This document shows, piece by piece, positions 1 through 9,243 of a stretch of DNA of 64,000 bases. The notes beneath the pieces were generated by a model. It worked only from the letters and a program-made list of their open reading frames with translations. It did not search any database and had not been told where the DNA came from. Location: contig NZ_SJTF01000004.1 in the NCBI RefSeq assembly GCF_004634245.1, positions 124,001 through 188,000 on the forward strand. Reading direction: 5' to 3'. The DNA comes from Flavobacterium foetidum (GTDB lineage: Bacteria > Bacteroidota > Bacteroidia > Flavobacteriales > Flavobacteriaceae). Each line of letters begins with the position of its first letter. The stretch's first letter is position 1. The translations under genes and the position numbers were made by a program.

Positions 1-2
1 AA

Positions 3-251
3 CAAATTGGTTTTGCACGTGTCATTACCGATTATGTAGTTTTTGCATATTTGATGGATGTTTTTATTGATGAAAAATATCGTGGTAAAGGTTATTCATC
101 TATTTTAATTGAAGCCATGATGAACGAGCCTCAATTGCAAGAAGTCAAAATCTGGCGATTGGCAACAACTGATGCTCACTTCTTGTACGAGAAATTCGGA
201 TTCACAAAACTAAATCATCCTGAAAAGATGATGGAAAAAATAATCAAATGA
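3..251 (+). CDS. GNAT family N-acetyltransferase, 5' partial
   Basis: The frame is open to the left edge of the window, so the start lies upstream and only the C-terminal part (about 83 residues) is present. It carries the GNAT acetyl-CoA loop: a hydrophobic strand leading into VFIDEKYRGKGYSS (the R/Q-x-x-G-x-G/A pattern), then a helix and the strand-turn LYEKFGFTKL typical of the family's end. GNAT enzymes transfer an acetyl group from acetyl-CoA to an amine; the substrate cannot be told. The stop overlaps the start of the DUF4260 gene by 4 bases (ATGA), so the two are probably co-translated. Confidence 0.85.
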   Translation, partial: QIGFARVITDYVVFAYLMDVFIDEKYRGKGYSSILIEAMMNEPQLQEVKIWRLATTDAHFLYEKFGFTKLNHPEKMMEKIIK

Positions 252-598
252 AAACAGTTTTAATACTCGAAGAAGCAGCATTGTTTATTCTCGGAATATT
301 TTTTTTCAACCGCTTAAATTACGAATGGTGGTGGTTTCTGGCTTTAATTTTAGCTCCCGATTTGTCGATGATGGGTTATGCGTTTGGAAACAAAGCCGGA
401 GCATTTCTTTATAATGTCTTTCATCATAAAGGAATTGCTCTTTTAATTTATGCAACAGGACATTATTTAAGCATCGAAATATTGCAATTAGCAGGAATTA
501 TTTTATTTTCACACTCTGCAATGGATCGTATTTTTGGCTATGGCCTGAAATACGAAAAAGGCTTTAAATACACACATTTAGGCGAAATTGGCAAATAA
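248..598 (+). CDS. DUF4260 family small membrane protein
   Basis: A 116-residue protein that matches the DUF4260 family by recognition: an N-terminal hydrophobic segment with EEAALFILGI, then WWWFLALILAPDLSMMGYAFG and a conserved YNVFHHKG / HSAMDRIFGYGLKY end. Three or four short membrane segments are likely, so it should sit in the inner membrane. Function is unknown. It overlaps the GNAT gene by 4 bases and is followed after 6 bases by the YjbR gene, so the three look like one operon. Confidence 0.75.
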   Translation: MKTVLILEEAALFILGIFFFNRLNYEWWWFLALILAPDLSMMGYAFGNKAGAFLYNVFHHKGIALLIYATGHYLSIEILQLAGIILFSHSAMDRIFGYGLKYEKGFKYTHLGEIGK

Positions 599-604
599 AC
601 AGTT

Positions 605-973
605 ATGAATTTAGAAACTTTTTACGAATATTGTCTATCGAAAAAAGGGGTAAGCGAGCATTTTCCTTTTGATGAAGATACCTTGGTTTTTAAAGTGGGC
701 GGCAAAATGTTTGCTTTGTCTTCCTTATCGCAGTGGGAAAAGAACGAGCAATCAGTAAATTTAAAATGCGATCCAGACCGGGCACAAGAACTTCGAGCAG
801 AATATGACGAGATAAAACCCGGATTTCATATGAGTAAAGTACACTGGAATACGGTGGCATTGAACGGAAATCTGCCAGATAAATTCGTCAAGGAATTGAT
901 AGACCATTCGTACGAATTAGTGTTCAAAAGTTTAACAAAGAAAATTCAAAACGAAATTACTGACTTGAGGTAA
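605..973 (+). CDS. MmcQ/YjbR family protein
   Basis: A 122-residue soluble protein with the YjbR (double-wing, CyaY-like fold) pattern: MNLETFYEYCLSKKGVSEHFPF at the start, a VFKVGGKMFAL strand pair, KCDPDRAQELR and the end motif HWNTVALNGNLPDKFVKELIDHSYELV. Family members are usually annotated as DNA-binding, but the biochemical role is not settled. Length is normal. It starts 6 bases after the DUF4260 stop and closes this short operon. Confidence 0.85.
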   Translation: MNLETFYEYCLSKKGVSEHFPFDEDTLVFKVGGKMFALSSLSQWEKNEQSVNLKCDPDRAQELRAEYDEIKPGFHMSKVHWNTVALNGNLPDKFVKELIDHSYELVFKSLTKKIQNEITDLR

Positions 974-1079
974 AATTTTTACCCAACAGGCAGAGCAATT
1001 AGAAATTAGGCATTACATTTGTAACGTCTGTAAAAAACTCAGCGACTTAACAGCTTAGCAACTTAGAATCTTTAAAAAA

Positions 1080-1784
1080 ATGAAAGAACAATTTAAAAAA
1101 TTTCTGAACGAAGAACAAGATCCAAAAGCGATTGAAAAAATCACTTCTAAACTTACAGATTTATTGATGAAAGGTGAAGAAGTTGGTTATATCGCAGTAC
1201 AAAAAAAACCAGCAATCACTGTTTTTCCTGACAGTATTGTAGTAACAAACAAACGTATCATTATCTGTGAACCAAAAAACCTAGGTCTTTCAATGGATTT
1301 TACAGATTATGCTTGGGATGATATTGCAAGTACTTTTGTAAAAGAAAACATTTTAGGTTCGGAATTCTCATTTGCTACCAAAACAGATTTAGCAGTTACG
1401 ATTGATTATATTCCGAAAATTCAAGCTAGAAAAATATATACTTACGCTAAAGAACAATTAGATTTACTAAAAAATCCTATAACTACTACTCCAATTCAGG
1501 AAATCGTAGAAGAAGTTGCGCCTGAAGCGGAAGAAATTGAAGAAGTAGAAACAGAAGAAGTAACCAGCTTTGCAGAAATTTTACCAGCTGCTCCAGCTGT
1601 TACCGAAACTTATGAACCGCTTCCAACACAGCCGACACCACCTGCCGGAGAACGCAAATTGAGTGATTTATCTAAAGAAGAACTTTTTGATAAATTGCAG
1701 AACTACAAAAAACTTCTTGATAATGGTTTAATCATGCAGGGAGAATATGATACTTATAAAAAAGAGATTTTAAGTTATATGTAA
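1080..1784 (+). CDS. PH domain protein with C-terminal SHOCT motif
   Basis: 234 residues in three parts. Residues about 25-130 form a bacterial pleckstrin-homology-like domain (GYIAVQKKPAITVFPDSIVV, then TNKRIIICEPK). Residues about 135-190 are an acidic, proline-rich linker (EEVAPEAEEIEEVETEE and PTQPTPPAG). The last 40 residues are a SHOCT motif (KLSDLSKEELFDKLQNYKKLLDNG, ending in EYDTYKKEIL), a short helical oligomerisation segment found at the ends of many bacterial proteins. No signal peptide or membrane helix is seen, so it is probably cytoplasmic. The function is unknown. It stands alone, with a hairpin terminator after it. Confidence 0.75.
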   Translation: MKEQFKKFLNEEQDPKAIEKITSKLTDLLMKGEEVGYIAVQKKPAITVFPDSIVVTNKRIIICEPKNLGLSMDFTDYAWDDIASTFVKENILGSEFSFATKTDLAVTIDYIPKIQARKIYTYAKEQLDLLKNPITTTPIQEIVEEVAPEAEEIEEVETEEVTSFAEILPAAPAVTETYEPLPTQPTPPAGERKLSDLSKEELFDKLQNYKKLLDNGLIMQGEYDTYKKEILSYM

Positions 1785-1788
1785 ATTT

Positions 1789-1920
1789 CTAACCGCAAAG
1801 AGCGCAAAGATTTACGCAAAGCACGGAATGAAAATCATAAAAAAACCATCAGTTTCCTGATGGTTTTTTCTTTTTAAACTTTGCGAACCTTGCGTAAATC
1901 TTTGCGTTCTTTGCGGTTAA
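1789..1920. repeat. Intergenic inverted repeat of the ACCGCAAAG type
   Basis: Two arms of about 31 bases (about 1789-1820 and 1889-1920) are near-perfect reverse complements, built from AACCGCAAAGAGCGCAAAG and TTTACGCAAAG. They enclose the terminator. Related words (AACCGCA, TTTACGCAAAG) recur at 38.0-38.7 kb, so this is a dispersed family and not just one hairpin. Confidence 0.8.
1838..1872 (+). terminator. Rho-independent terminator between convergent genes
   Basis: An AAAAAACCATCAG stem with a TTTC loop and CTGATGGTTTTTT on the other side, followed by T-rich sequence. Being A-rich on the left and T-rich on the right it can serve both converging genes, the PH/SHOCT gene and the DUF4407 gene. 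Confidence 0.85.
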
Positions 1921-1925
1921 GTAAA

Positions 1926-3026
1926 TTAAAGCGTAGCCTTCTGTTTGTCTAAAAAGCTGTGAGATTGCAACTCTAATAACTCTTTTGCATTTTTTCTTTG
2001 CAAATCGTAAAGTGCCTTATCTTCGGCAATATCGGCATATACTTTATCATGCATTTCGGCGCTTGTTTTTACTAATAAATCACGTTGGTATTTATTTTGT
2101 GATAAAGTCGCTTTCATTGCAGTTTCTGCTTCTTCTTGCTTGAAATCGAATTCACCTTTCGGCGCTAATAATTTGGCAATAATTGGCGATGTTTCGATTG
2201 CTAAAAATAATAACATTATAAAAAATGACGGTAGCCAAGGCAGTTTGTTCAAGGCATTGATACGCGCCATTAATCCGTCGAAACCTTCAATGATGGGCTG
2301 TGTCTGCGAAACTTTTTTGTCTAAATCGGCTTGAAGTTGTACGCCTGCTTTTTCTTTTTCGGCAATTTTAGCTTCGTTTGTTTTTTTCAGCATTTCAAAT
2401 TCTTTAAGTGCTGCATCGTGTTTTTCACGTTTTTCTTTATAAACTGGACCTTTTCCTAATTTCTTGGTTCCGGTAGTTCCTTCAGCTTCGGTGATGTAAA
2501 CCGAATACAAATCATTTACTTCTTTTTCTTTTTTTACAATATCTGCTTTTAGAGCTGCGATTTCGGCTTTGTTTTTATCTAAATCGGTTTTGAAATAAGT
2601 TCCAATTTGTTTTTTGTTGGCCAATTCCATTTCGTTTTTCTCTTTCAATAAAACGGTATTGATTTCTTTTTCGAAAATTTTAATCTCCAGAGGTTTCGAA
2701 ATTACAATCGCAATAATAACCGCCAATAGAATACGAGGTGTTGCCTGTAGAAATTCATCTAGAAAACGATCCCTTTTCTTAATAGTCGAAACGATAAATC
2801 GGTCCAAATTAAAAATCAGCAAACTCCATACAAATCCAAATATCAAAGCGGGATAAATAGAATCGAAAACGGTAAAAAGCGCATAGGCACTGGCTAGAAA
2901 AGCCATAACTGCTGTAAAGAATACTGTGGCTCCAATACCAACATATTTGGTTTGTTCGCCTTCTGAGCAGTCTTTCAAGATGTCACGGTCGACTCCTGAA
3001 CATAAAATAAAAAAATGTTTTAACAT
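1926..3026 (-). CDS. DUF4407 domain-containing membrane protein
   Basis: 366 residues. The N-terminus (FFILCSGVDRDILKDC) is the DUF4407 signature. Membrane segments are visible at about 32-52, 60-80 and 95-112 and again near 265-285 (LPWLPSFFIMLLFLAIETSP). Between the third and fourth lies a long charged, Lys/Glu-rich region (about 125-245) that reads as a coiled coil. An inner-membrane protein with a large soluble coiled-coil stalk is the likely layout. Function is unknown. It is monocistronic; a TAAATTTG -7 box lies just upstream (3056-3063, minus strand). Confidence 0.8.
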   Translation of the reverse strand: MLKHFFILCSGVDRDILKDCSEGEQTKYVGIGATVFFTAVMAFLASAYALFTVFDSIYPALIFGFVWSLLIFNLDRFIVSTIKKRDRFLDEFLQATPRILLAVIIAIVISKPLEIKIFEKEINTVLLKEKNEMELANKKQIGTYFKTDLDKNKAEIAALKADIVKKEKEVNDLYSVYITEAEGTTGTKKLGKGPVYKEKREKHDAALKEFEMLKKTNEAKIAEKEKAGVQLQADLDKKVSQTQPIIEGFDGLMARINALNKLPWLPSFFIMLLFLAIETSPIIAKLLAPKGEFDFKQEEAETAMKATLSQNKYQRDLLVKTSAEMHDKVYADIAEDKALYDLQRKNAKELLELQSHSFLDKQKATL

Positions 3027-3261
3027 GATTGATGATTTTTGATTTGATGATACGGCAAATTTAACGCCAAATTTTTAATTAGAGATAAAATATTTTTTTC
3101 TTTTTGATTGTGAATCAATTATTTGATGCATTCGATGTTATTTAAAGATTAATAAATTTTGAGAGCAACCTTCCAATCATAACACTATGTTAATTTTTTT
3201 TCAAGACTTTAGTAATACACGGGTCTTAGTTTCGCAATCGAAAATCAAACTAACACACACA

Positions 3262-6072
3262 ATGAAAAAATTCTTTTTATTAACAGCTTTCTTTTTACTA
3301 GCCTTTACAGGTTTTGCTCAAAAAGCGATTATATCTGGAAAGATATTTGACGCTGATGACAAACTGCCTCTGCCTGGAGCAATGATTCAGATTGTGGGCG
3401 AAAAAAAATATACTGTTTCTGATTACAACGGACGTTTTGAACTTCTTAATATTAACGAAGGAACTTACAAACTTGAAGTTAAATATATTGGTTATACTGC
3501 TTTGGTTCAGGAAATAAAAGTAGAACAAGGAAAAAACAACGTAATCGATTTTGCTCTTAAAGCTTCTGAAAACGAACTTAAAGAGGTAATCGTTGGAGAC
3601 ATCTTAAAAGGTCAGGCAAAGGCGCTGAATCAACAAAAAAACAACAAAAACATCGGAAACGTAATTTCTTCTGATCAAATGGGACGTTTCCCAGATGCAA
3701 ATGTGGGAGACGCTTTAAAACGTGTACCTGGTATCACCATGCAGAACGACCAAGGTGAAGCTCGTAATATTATTATTAGAGGTTTGGCTCCATCATTGAA
3801 CTCTGTTACTTTAAATGGTGACCGTATTCCATCTGCTGAAGGAGATAACAGAAACGTACAAATGGACTTGATTCCGTCTGATATGATTTCGACTATCGAA
3901 GTCAACAAAACCCTTACCTCAGATATGGACGCTGATGCGATTGGAGGTTCTGTAAACTTAATTACAAGAGCAACTCCAAACGGAGAAAGAATCTCTGCGA
4001 CTCTTGCAGGAGGTTATTTGCCAATTCGCGACCACGCTTCTTATACTGCTGGTTTAGTGTATGGTAATCGTTTTGCTAATGACAAACTCGGAATAGTTTT
4101 TAGCGGTTCTTACAACAATGTGGATTACGGTTCTGACAACATCGAAAACGAATGGGTAAAAGATGATTTCGGAAATGAATATTTACAAGCCTCTGAAATC
4201 AGAAAATATGATGTACAGCGCATTCGTCGCAGTGCTTCATTGGCTTTCGATTATAAATTCAATGAAAACAACACTATTTTTGCTAATGCAATCTACAACT
4301 GGAGAGACGATAGAGAAAACCGTTTTAGAACAACTATCGACGATATTGAGCCAATTTATAATGGAGAAAAAATCACTGGATTTGAAGGTCGTGTAAAACG
4401 CCAGACAAAAGGTGGTGTAGATAACAGCAGAAACAAAAACAGAAGATTAGAAGACCAAAGAGTACAGAATTATTCGCTTCGCGGAGAACACCTAATCAAC
4501 TCAACTTTAGACTTAGACTGGTCTGCCAATTATGCAAAAGCAAGAGAATACCGTCCGGGTGAGCGTTATATCGAATACCGTCAGAAAGGTCTTGATGTAT
4601 TCGAAAATTTAACAGATACCAGATTTCCTCTAGTTACAACAGCGGGAGAAGCTCTAGATCAATTTGAATTTGATTCGGTTACCGAAAATACAGACGAAAC
4701 AAGCGAAAGCGAGTTTGGCGCAAAAGTGAACATCCGTTTCCCTTTTTCTGTAATTGCAGGAGAAAAAGGACGATTGAGAACTGGTCTTAGACTTCGTTTA
4801 AAAGAAAAGGAAAGAAACAATATGTTTTATTCGTACTCGCCTATCAATGGCGGAATGGATTTATTATCTGAAGTTCCAACTTCATACTTTGATGGACAAG
4901 GATACAATCCTGGAAGCAAATATGTACCAGGAACATTTGCATCTGCTTCCTATTTAGGTGGTTTAGATTTAAACAACTCTGCCTTGTTTGACAAAGAAAC
5001 AGATCCAGCAGAATATTTAGCAGTAAACTATAATGCAAAAGAGAGAATTACTGCTGCTTATGTAAGATGGGACCAAGATTTTAATGATAAACTTTCTATG
5101 GTTTTAGGTTTCCGTGCTGAGAATACTCATATTGATTATACAGGAAACCGTGTTTTGGATGAAGAAGAATTAGAGAGCAGAATCAACAACACGAACTCTT
5201 ACACCAATTTACTGCCAAGTATTTCATTACAATACAACGCTACAAAAGATTTAGTATTAAGAGCTGCTGCAACAACGGCTTTGGCAAGACCTAATTATTA
5301 CGCATTGGCTCCTTATGTAAACAACATCGCTGCAGATAAAGAAATTACAGCCGGAAATCCAGATCTTAAAGCTACGTATTCATACAATTATGATTTCATG
5401 GCAGAGAACTATTTCAAATCTGTTGGTTTAATTTCTGGAGGTGTTTTCTACAAAAGATTAAATGATTTTATTTACAACTACAGCGACAATCAATATACTG
5501 ATGCAAAATTTGCTGCAGATTTTCCTGATCAAGCAAATCCAATTCCGGCGGGAGAAAACTGGTCTTTTTTACAATCTAGAAATGGTGATAATGTTGATGT
5601 TTACGGATTTGAGGTTGCTTTTCAACGTCAGTTGGATTTCTTGCCAGGTAAGTTCTTAAAAGGTTTTGGTATCTATTTGAACTATACTTACACAAAATCT
5701 AAAGCAAGCGGCATTGCTGATGAAGACGGAAACGAAAGAAGAGACATCACGTTGCCAGGAACAACTCCACATATGTTTAACGGATCTTTATCTTGGGAAA
5801 ACAAACGTTTCTCTGCCAGAATCTCTACAAACTTCACCTCTGATTATTTAGATGAATTAGGTTCTGAATCGTACAAAGACAGTTATTATGACAAACAGTT
5901 TTTCTTAGACGCTAATGCTTCTTACAAAATCACAAAACAATTGCGTGTTTTTGCCGAAGCAAATAACTTAACCAATCAGCCGTTACGTTATTACCAAGGA
6001 GTTGCTGCTCATACAAAACAAGCTGAGTACTACCAGCCTCGTTACAACTTCGGTTTGAAATTAGACTTGTAA
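3262..6072 (+). CDS. TonB-dependent receptor, probably for phytate or another phosphoester
   Basis: 936 residues from the ATG at 3262. This start is preferred over an in-frame ATG at 3187 because it begins directly with a signal peptide (MKKFFLLTAFFLLAFTGFAQ). Residues about 23-105 are a carboxypeptidase-regulatory-like domain (GKIFDADDKLPLPGAMIQI), then a plug (about 125-235: VGDALKRVPGITMQ, RNIIIRGL, LTSDMDADAIGGSVNL) and a 22-strand outer-membrane barrel containing TTALARPNYYALAPYVNN, the mark of the TonB-Xanth-Caul subgroup. The C-terminus ends YNFGLKLDL, as barrels do. The phytase lipoprotein gene follows 75 bases later on the same strand. The receptor therefore probably imports phytate or its products; the substrate is inferred from context only. 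Confidence 0.9.
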   Translation: MKKFFLLTAFFLLAFTGFAQKAIISGKIFDADDKLPLPGAMIQIVGEKKYTVSDYNGRFELLNINEGTYKLEVKYIGYTALVQEIKVEQGKNNVIDFALKASENELKEVIVGDILKGQAKALNQQKNNKNIGNVISSDQMGRFPDANVGDALKRVPGITMQNDQGEARNIIIRGLAPSLNSVTLNGDRIPSAEGDNRNVQMDLIPSDMISTIEVNKTLTSDMDADAIGGSVNLITRATPNGERISATLAGGYLPIRDHASYTAGLVYGNRFANDKLGIVFSGSYNNVDYGSDNIENEWVKDDFGNEYLQASEIRKYDVQRIRRSASLAFDYKFNENNTIFANAIYNWRDDRENRFRTTIDDIEPIYNGEKITGFEGRVKRQTKGGVDNSRNKNRRLEDQRVQNYSLRGEHLINSTLDLDWSANYAKAREYRPGERYIEYRQKGLDVFENLTDTRFPLVTTAGEALDQFEFDSVTENTDETSESEFGAKVNIRFPFSVIAGEKGRLRTGLRLRLKEKERNNMFYSYSPINGGMDLLSEVPTSYFDGQGYNPGSKYVPGTFASASYLGGLDLNNSALFDKETDPAEYLAVNYNAKERITAAYVRWDQDFNDKLSMVLGFRAENTHIDYTGNRVLDEEELESRINNTNSYTNLLPSISLQYNATKDLVLRAAATTALARPNYYALAPYVNNIAADKEITAGNPDLKATYSYNYDFMAENYFKSVGLISGGVFYKRLNDFIYNYSDNQYTDAKFAADFPDQANPIPAGENWSFLQSRNGDNVDVYGFEVAFQRQLDFLPGKFLKGFGIYLNYTYTKSKASGIADEDGNERRDITLPGTTPHMFNGSLSWENKRFSARISTNFTSDYLDELGSESYKDSYYDKQFFLDANASYKITKQLRVFAEANNLTNQPLRYYQGVAAHTKQAEYYQPRYNFGLKLDL

Positions 6073-6147
6073 TCTGCAATTTTTTAAATTCTTAAATTAG
6101 ACAGGGTTTAACCGCTCTGTCTAATTGTATTAAAATATATCACACAA

Positions 6148-7206
6148 ATGAAAAATAAATCTTTAGTTGCTCTTTTACTTTTAGCTGTTTCATTCACAGC
6201 ATGCAAAGACGATAAATTAGCGCCAATTCAGCCGAATGCTGTTAAACCGACAACCGTTACCGAAGCATTACCTCACGATACAGACGATCCTTCAATCTGG
6301 ATTCATCCAACCGATGCTACTAAAAGTATTATTGTTGGAACAGACAAAGACACAGATGGTGGTTTGTATGCCTTTGATTTGAATGGAAAAATCCTGAAAA
6401 AATCAATCCCATTAAAACGTCCAAATAATGTAGATATCGCTTACGGATTGATTATTGACGGAAAAAAAGTTGATGTGGCGGTTACAACAGAACGCGAAGA
6501 AAACAAAATCAGAATCTTCAGCTTGCCAGATTTAGAACCAATTGATAATGGCGGAATTCCGGTTTTTGAGGGAGAAACACAACGCGATCCAATGGGTATT
6601 TCCTTGTATACTCGCCCAAGCGATGGAAAGATTTTTGCTATTGTTGGAAGAAAAACAGGTCCTTCTGGAAGTTATTTATGGCAGTATGAACTTTCTGGAA
6701 ACGGTAAATTCGCTGCTGCGAAAGTGGTTCGCAAATTCGGAACCTACAGCGGTAAAAAAGAAATCGAAGCAATTGCAGTTGACAACGAAATGGGAACTGT
6801 TTATTATTGTGACGAACAAGTTGGGATCAGAAAATACAAAGCAGATCCGGCTTTAAATGATAATAAAGAACTGGCTTTCTTTGGTCAGAAAGATTTCAAG
6901 GCAGATCACGAAGGAATTGCAATCTACAAAAAAACAGATTCTACGGGTTATATCTTGGTATCAAATCAGCAAGCAAATTCTTTTATGGTTTATCCAAGAG
7001 AAGGTGTCAACGGAAATCCGAACAGCTATCCTTTATTGGCTGAAGTTCCGACTTCGACAATCGAATGTGACGGCGCCGATGTTACAAGCGTAAACTTAGG
7101 TCCAAAATACAGAAACGGACTTTTTGTAGCGATGAGCAACGGAATGACTTTTCATTATTACACTTGGGATTTGATTCAAAAACGTATTGATGAAGCGAAG
7201 AAATAA
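6148..7206 (+). CDS. Beta-propeller phytase lipoprotein
   Basis: 352 residues, normal for a beta-propeller phytase. A lipoprotein signal peptide ends in SFTACKDDK (Cys 20), so the enzyme should be anchored to a membrane, probably facing outward. Family motifs are DDPSIWIHPTDATKS near residue 50, GLYAFDLNGK, RPNNVD, QRDPMGISLY, KKEIEAIAVDNEMGTVYYCDE and DFKADHEGIAIY. The acidic residues in these motifs match the calcium and phosphate ligands of BPP phytases, which remove phosphates from myo-inositol hexakisphosphate. It lies directly behind the TonB-dependent receptor gene and ahead of a hairpin terminator. Confidence 0.9.
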   Translation: MKNKSLVALLLLAVSFTACKDDKLAPIQPNAVKPTTVTEALPHDTDDPSIWIHPTDATKSIIVGTDKDTDGGLYAFDLNGKILKKSIPLKRPNNVDIAYGLIIDGKKVDVAVTTEREENKIRIFSLPDLEPIDNGGIPVFEGETQRDPMGISLYTRPSDGKIFAIVGRKTGPSGSYLWQYELSGNGKFAAAKVVRKFGTYSGKKEIEAIAVDNEMGTVYYCDEQVGIRKYKADPALNDNKELAFFGQKDFKADHEGIAIYKKTDSTGYILVSNQQANSFMVYPREGVNGNPNSYPLLAEVPTSTIECDGADVTSVNLGPKYRNGLFVAMSNGMTFHYYTWDLIQKRIDEAKK

Positions 7207-7284
7207 GTTTGCAATATTCAGTCGCAGTAGCAGTATAAGTGTTCAGTGTTAAAATTACTGAGACTGCGAACTGAGATTGTAAAC

Positions 7285-7320
7285 TAAAAAAAGCTGTTCG
7301 TAATGAACAGCTTTTTTATT
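7285..7320. terminator. Bidirectional terminator
   Basis: AAAAAAAGCTGTTC, a TAAT loop, then GAACAGCTTTTTTATT. It lies between the converging phytase and PEP carboxykinase genes and is A/T-rich on both sides, so it can end both transcripts. Confidence 0.85.
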
Positions 7321-7337
7321 TGAATCAATAATTCCTT

Positions 7338-8942
7338 TTATTCTGTAATTGGTGCGCCAGCCAAAATTTCGGCATTGGCAAACTCTTCAAACTTGGCAAA
7401 ATTAGCTTTGAACTTCTGAGCCAGTTCAAGTGCTTTTTTATCATATAACGCAGAATCTTCCCAAGTATTTCTAGGATTTAAAATTTCGCTTGGAACATTC
7501 GGACAAGATTGTGGTTTTGCAACTCCAAATACTGCATGGTTTTCAAACCCTACATTGTCTAATTCTCCTTTCAAAGCAGCAGTAATCATCGCACGAGTAT
7601 ATTTCAGTTTCATACGGCTTCCAACTCCGTAAGGACCACCAGTCCATCCTGTGTTGATCAACCAAACCTTTACGCCAGCATCTTTCATTTTTTTGCTCAA
7701 CATTTCAGCATAACGTGTTGGATGCAAAGGCATAAACGGCGCTCCGAAACAAGCAGAGAAGTTAGGCTGAGGCTCAGTTACACCTGCTTCTGTTCCGGCC
7801 ACTTTTGCAGTATATCCAGAAATAAAATGGTAAGCCGCCTGACCTGGAGTTAGTTTTGAGATTGGAGGCAAAATTCCGAAAGAATCAGCCGTTAAGAAAA
7901 ATATATTTTTAGGATTGTGACCAACCAAACCTGGCTGCACATTATCGATATGTGTAATTGGATAACTTACACGTGTATTTTGCGTAATCGAAACATCGTC
8001 GTAATCTACTTCGTTTGTTCCTGCTTTGAAAACCACATTTTCTAAAAGAGCTCCTTTTTTGATTGCTCTAAAAATGTCCGGTTCGTTTTCTTCTGTTAAG
8101 TTAATTACTTTAGCATAACAGCCGCCTTCAAAGTTGAAAACCGTATTTTCGTTTGTCCATCCGTGCTCATCGTCTCCGATTAATTTACGTTCTGGATCTG
8201 CAGACAAAGTTGTTTTTCCCGTACCAGACAATCCGAAGAAAATTGCTGTATCTCCGTCTTCTCCAACATTCGCACTACAGTGCATTGGAAGTGTATTTTT
8301 GAAAACTGGAAGAATAAAGTTTAATGCAGAGAAAATTCCTTTTTTCATTTCTCCTGTATATCCTGTTCCGCCAATTAAAGCGATTTTTTTAGTAAAATCT
8401 AAAATCGCAAAATTAGATTGGCGTGTTCCATCTACAGCAGGATCTGCCATAAAACTTGGAGCACATACTACCGTCCATTCTGGAGTAAAATTAGCCAATT
8501 CTGATTCTTCAGGACGAAGAAACATATTGTAACAGAATAAATTTGACCATGCTGTCTCAGTTACGACACGAACATTTAGCCTGTAATTGGAGTCTGAACA
8601 AACATAAGAATCTCGTACAAAAACTTCTTTGTTTGATAAAAAGGCCGTAACCTTATCGTATAATTTTTCAAATGCTTCTGGTTCAAAAGGAATATTTACA
8701 TTTCCCCACCAAACCTGATCTTTTGTGATGTCGTCTTTTACAATAAAACGATCCTGTGGAGAACGGCCTGTAAATTCGCCTGTATTAATTGCCAATGCTC
8801 CAGTAGAATTCTCAACACCTTGCCCTGACTGCAAAGTAATCGCATGCAATTCATCTGCAGACAATTGATAGCGAACTTTTGCATTTTCAATTCCTAATTC
8901 TTTTAACGAAATCGATTGCGCGAAAACTGTGTTAGTGTCCAT
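7338..8942 (-). CDS. pckA: Phosphoenolpyruvate carboxykinase (ATP)
   Basis: 534 residues, the normal length of the ATP-dependent enzyme. It converts oxaloacetate and ATP to phosphoenolpyruvate, CO2 and ADP, the first committed step of gluconeogenesis, in the cytoplasm. Clear motifs: NTGEFTGRSPQDRFIVKD (substrate-binding region), GTGYTGEMKKGIF, the P-loop GLSGTGKTTLSADP, the metal site region DDEHGW, and LINTGWTGGPYG. The protein starts MDTNTVFAQSISLKELGI. It is monocistronic with an unusually long AT-rich upstream region of about 300 bases. Confidence 0.97.
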   Translation of the reverse strand: MDTNTVFAQSISLKELGIENAKVRYQLSADELHAITLQSGQGVENSTGALAINTGEFTGRSPQDRFIVKDDITKDQVWWGNVNIPFEPEAFEKLYDKVTAFLSNKEVFVRDSYVCSDSNYRLNVRVVTETAWSNLFCYNMFLRPEESELANFTPEWTVVCAPSFMADPAVDGTRQSNFAILDFTKKIALIGGTGYTGEMKKGIFSALNFILPVFKNTLPMHCSANVGEDGDTAIFFGLSGTGKTTLSADPERKLIGDDEHGWTNENTVFNFEGGCYAKVINLTEENEPDIFRAIKKGALLENVVFKAGTNEVDYDDVSITQNTRVSYPITHIDNVQPGLVGHNPKNIFFLTADSFGILPPISKLTPGQAAYHFISGYTAKVAGTEAGVTEPQPNFSACFGAPFMPLHPTRYAEMLSKKMKDAGVKVWLINTGWTGGPYGVGSRMKLKYTRAMITAALKGELDNVGFENHAVFGVAKPQSCPNVPSEILNPRNTWEDSALYDKKALELAQKFKANFAKFEEFANAEILAGAPITE

Positions 8943-9243
8943 AAATTTAAGTTGTGTGTGAATGTTTTATTAGAATGCTAAATTATAGATTTAATTTTTA
9001 CCCTGTTCAAATAATCAAAATTCACTTTTATTTATATTAAAAAAGAGAAATTTTAAGTAAAAAAATGTAAAAACAAAAAAATAACCGCTTCTAAATTCTT
9101 TTCTGACAAGCTGTTTACTGAATTTGTTATATTATTTTCTAATTAAATCAAAAAACGTAAAAAATTCACATAAACAAACTTATATGTTATTTATGAGACA
9201 AAATTAAAAATTAATTTTCAGATAGAATTTTTTATTCGGGATT
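8943..9243. other. AT-rich spacer upstream of pckA
   Basis: Very AT-rich and without a plausible gene. On the minus strand TTTG (9199-9202) and TAAGTTTG (9175-9182) are separated by 16 nt, a little short of the usual 17-23. If this is the pckA promoter, the transcript would carry a leader of roughly 225 nt. No stable hairpin or riboswitch was recognised in it. Confidence 0.35.
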
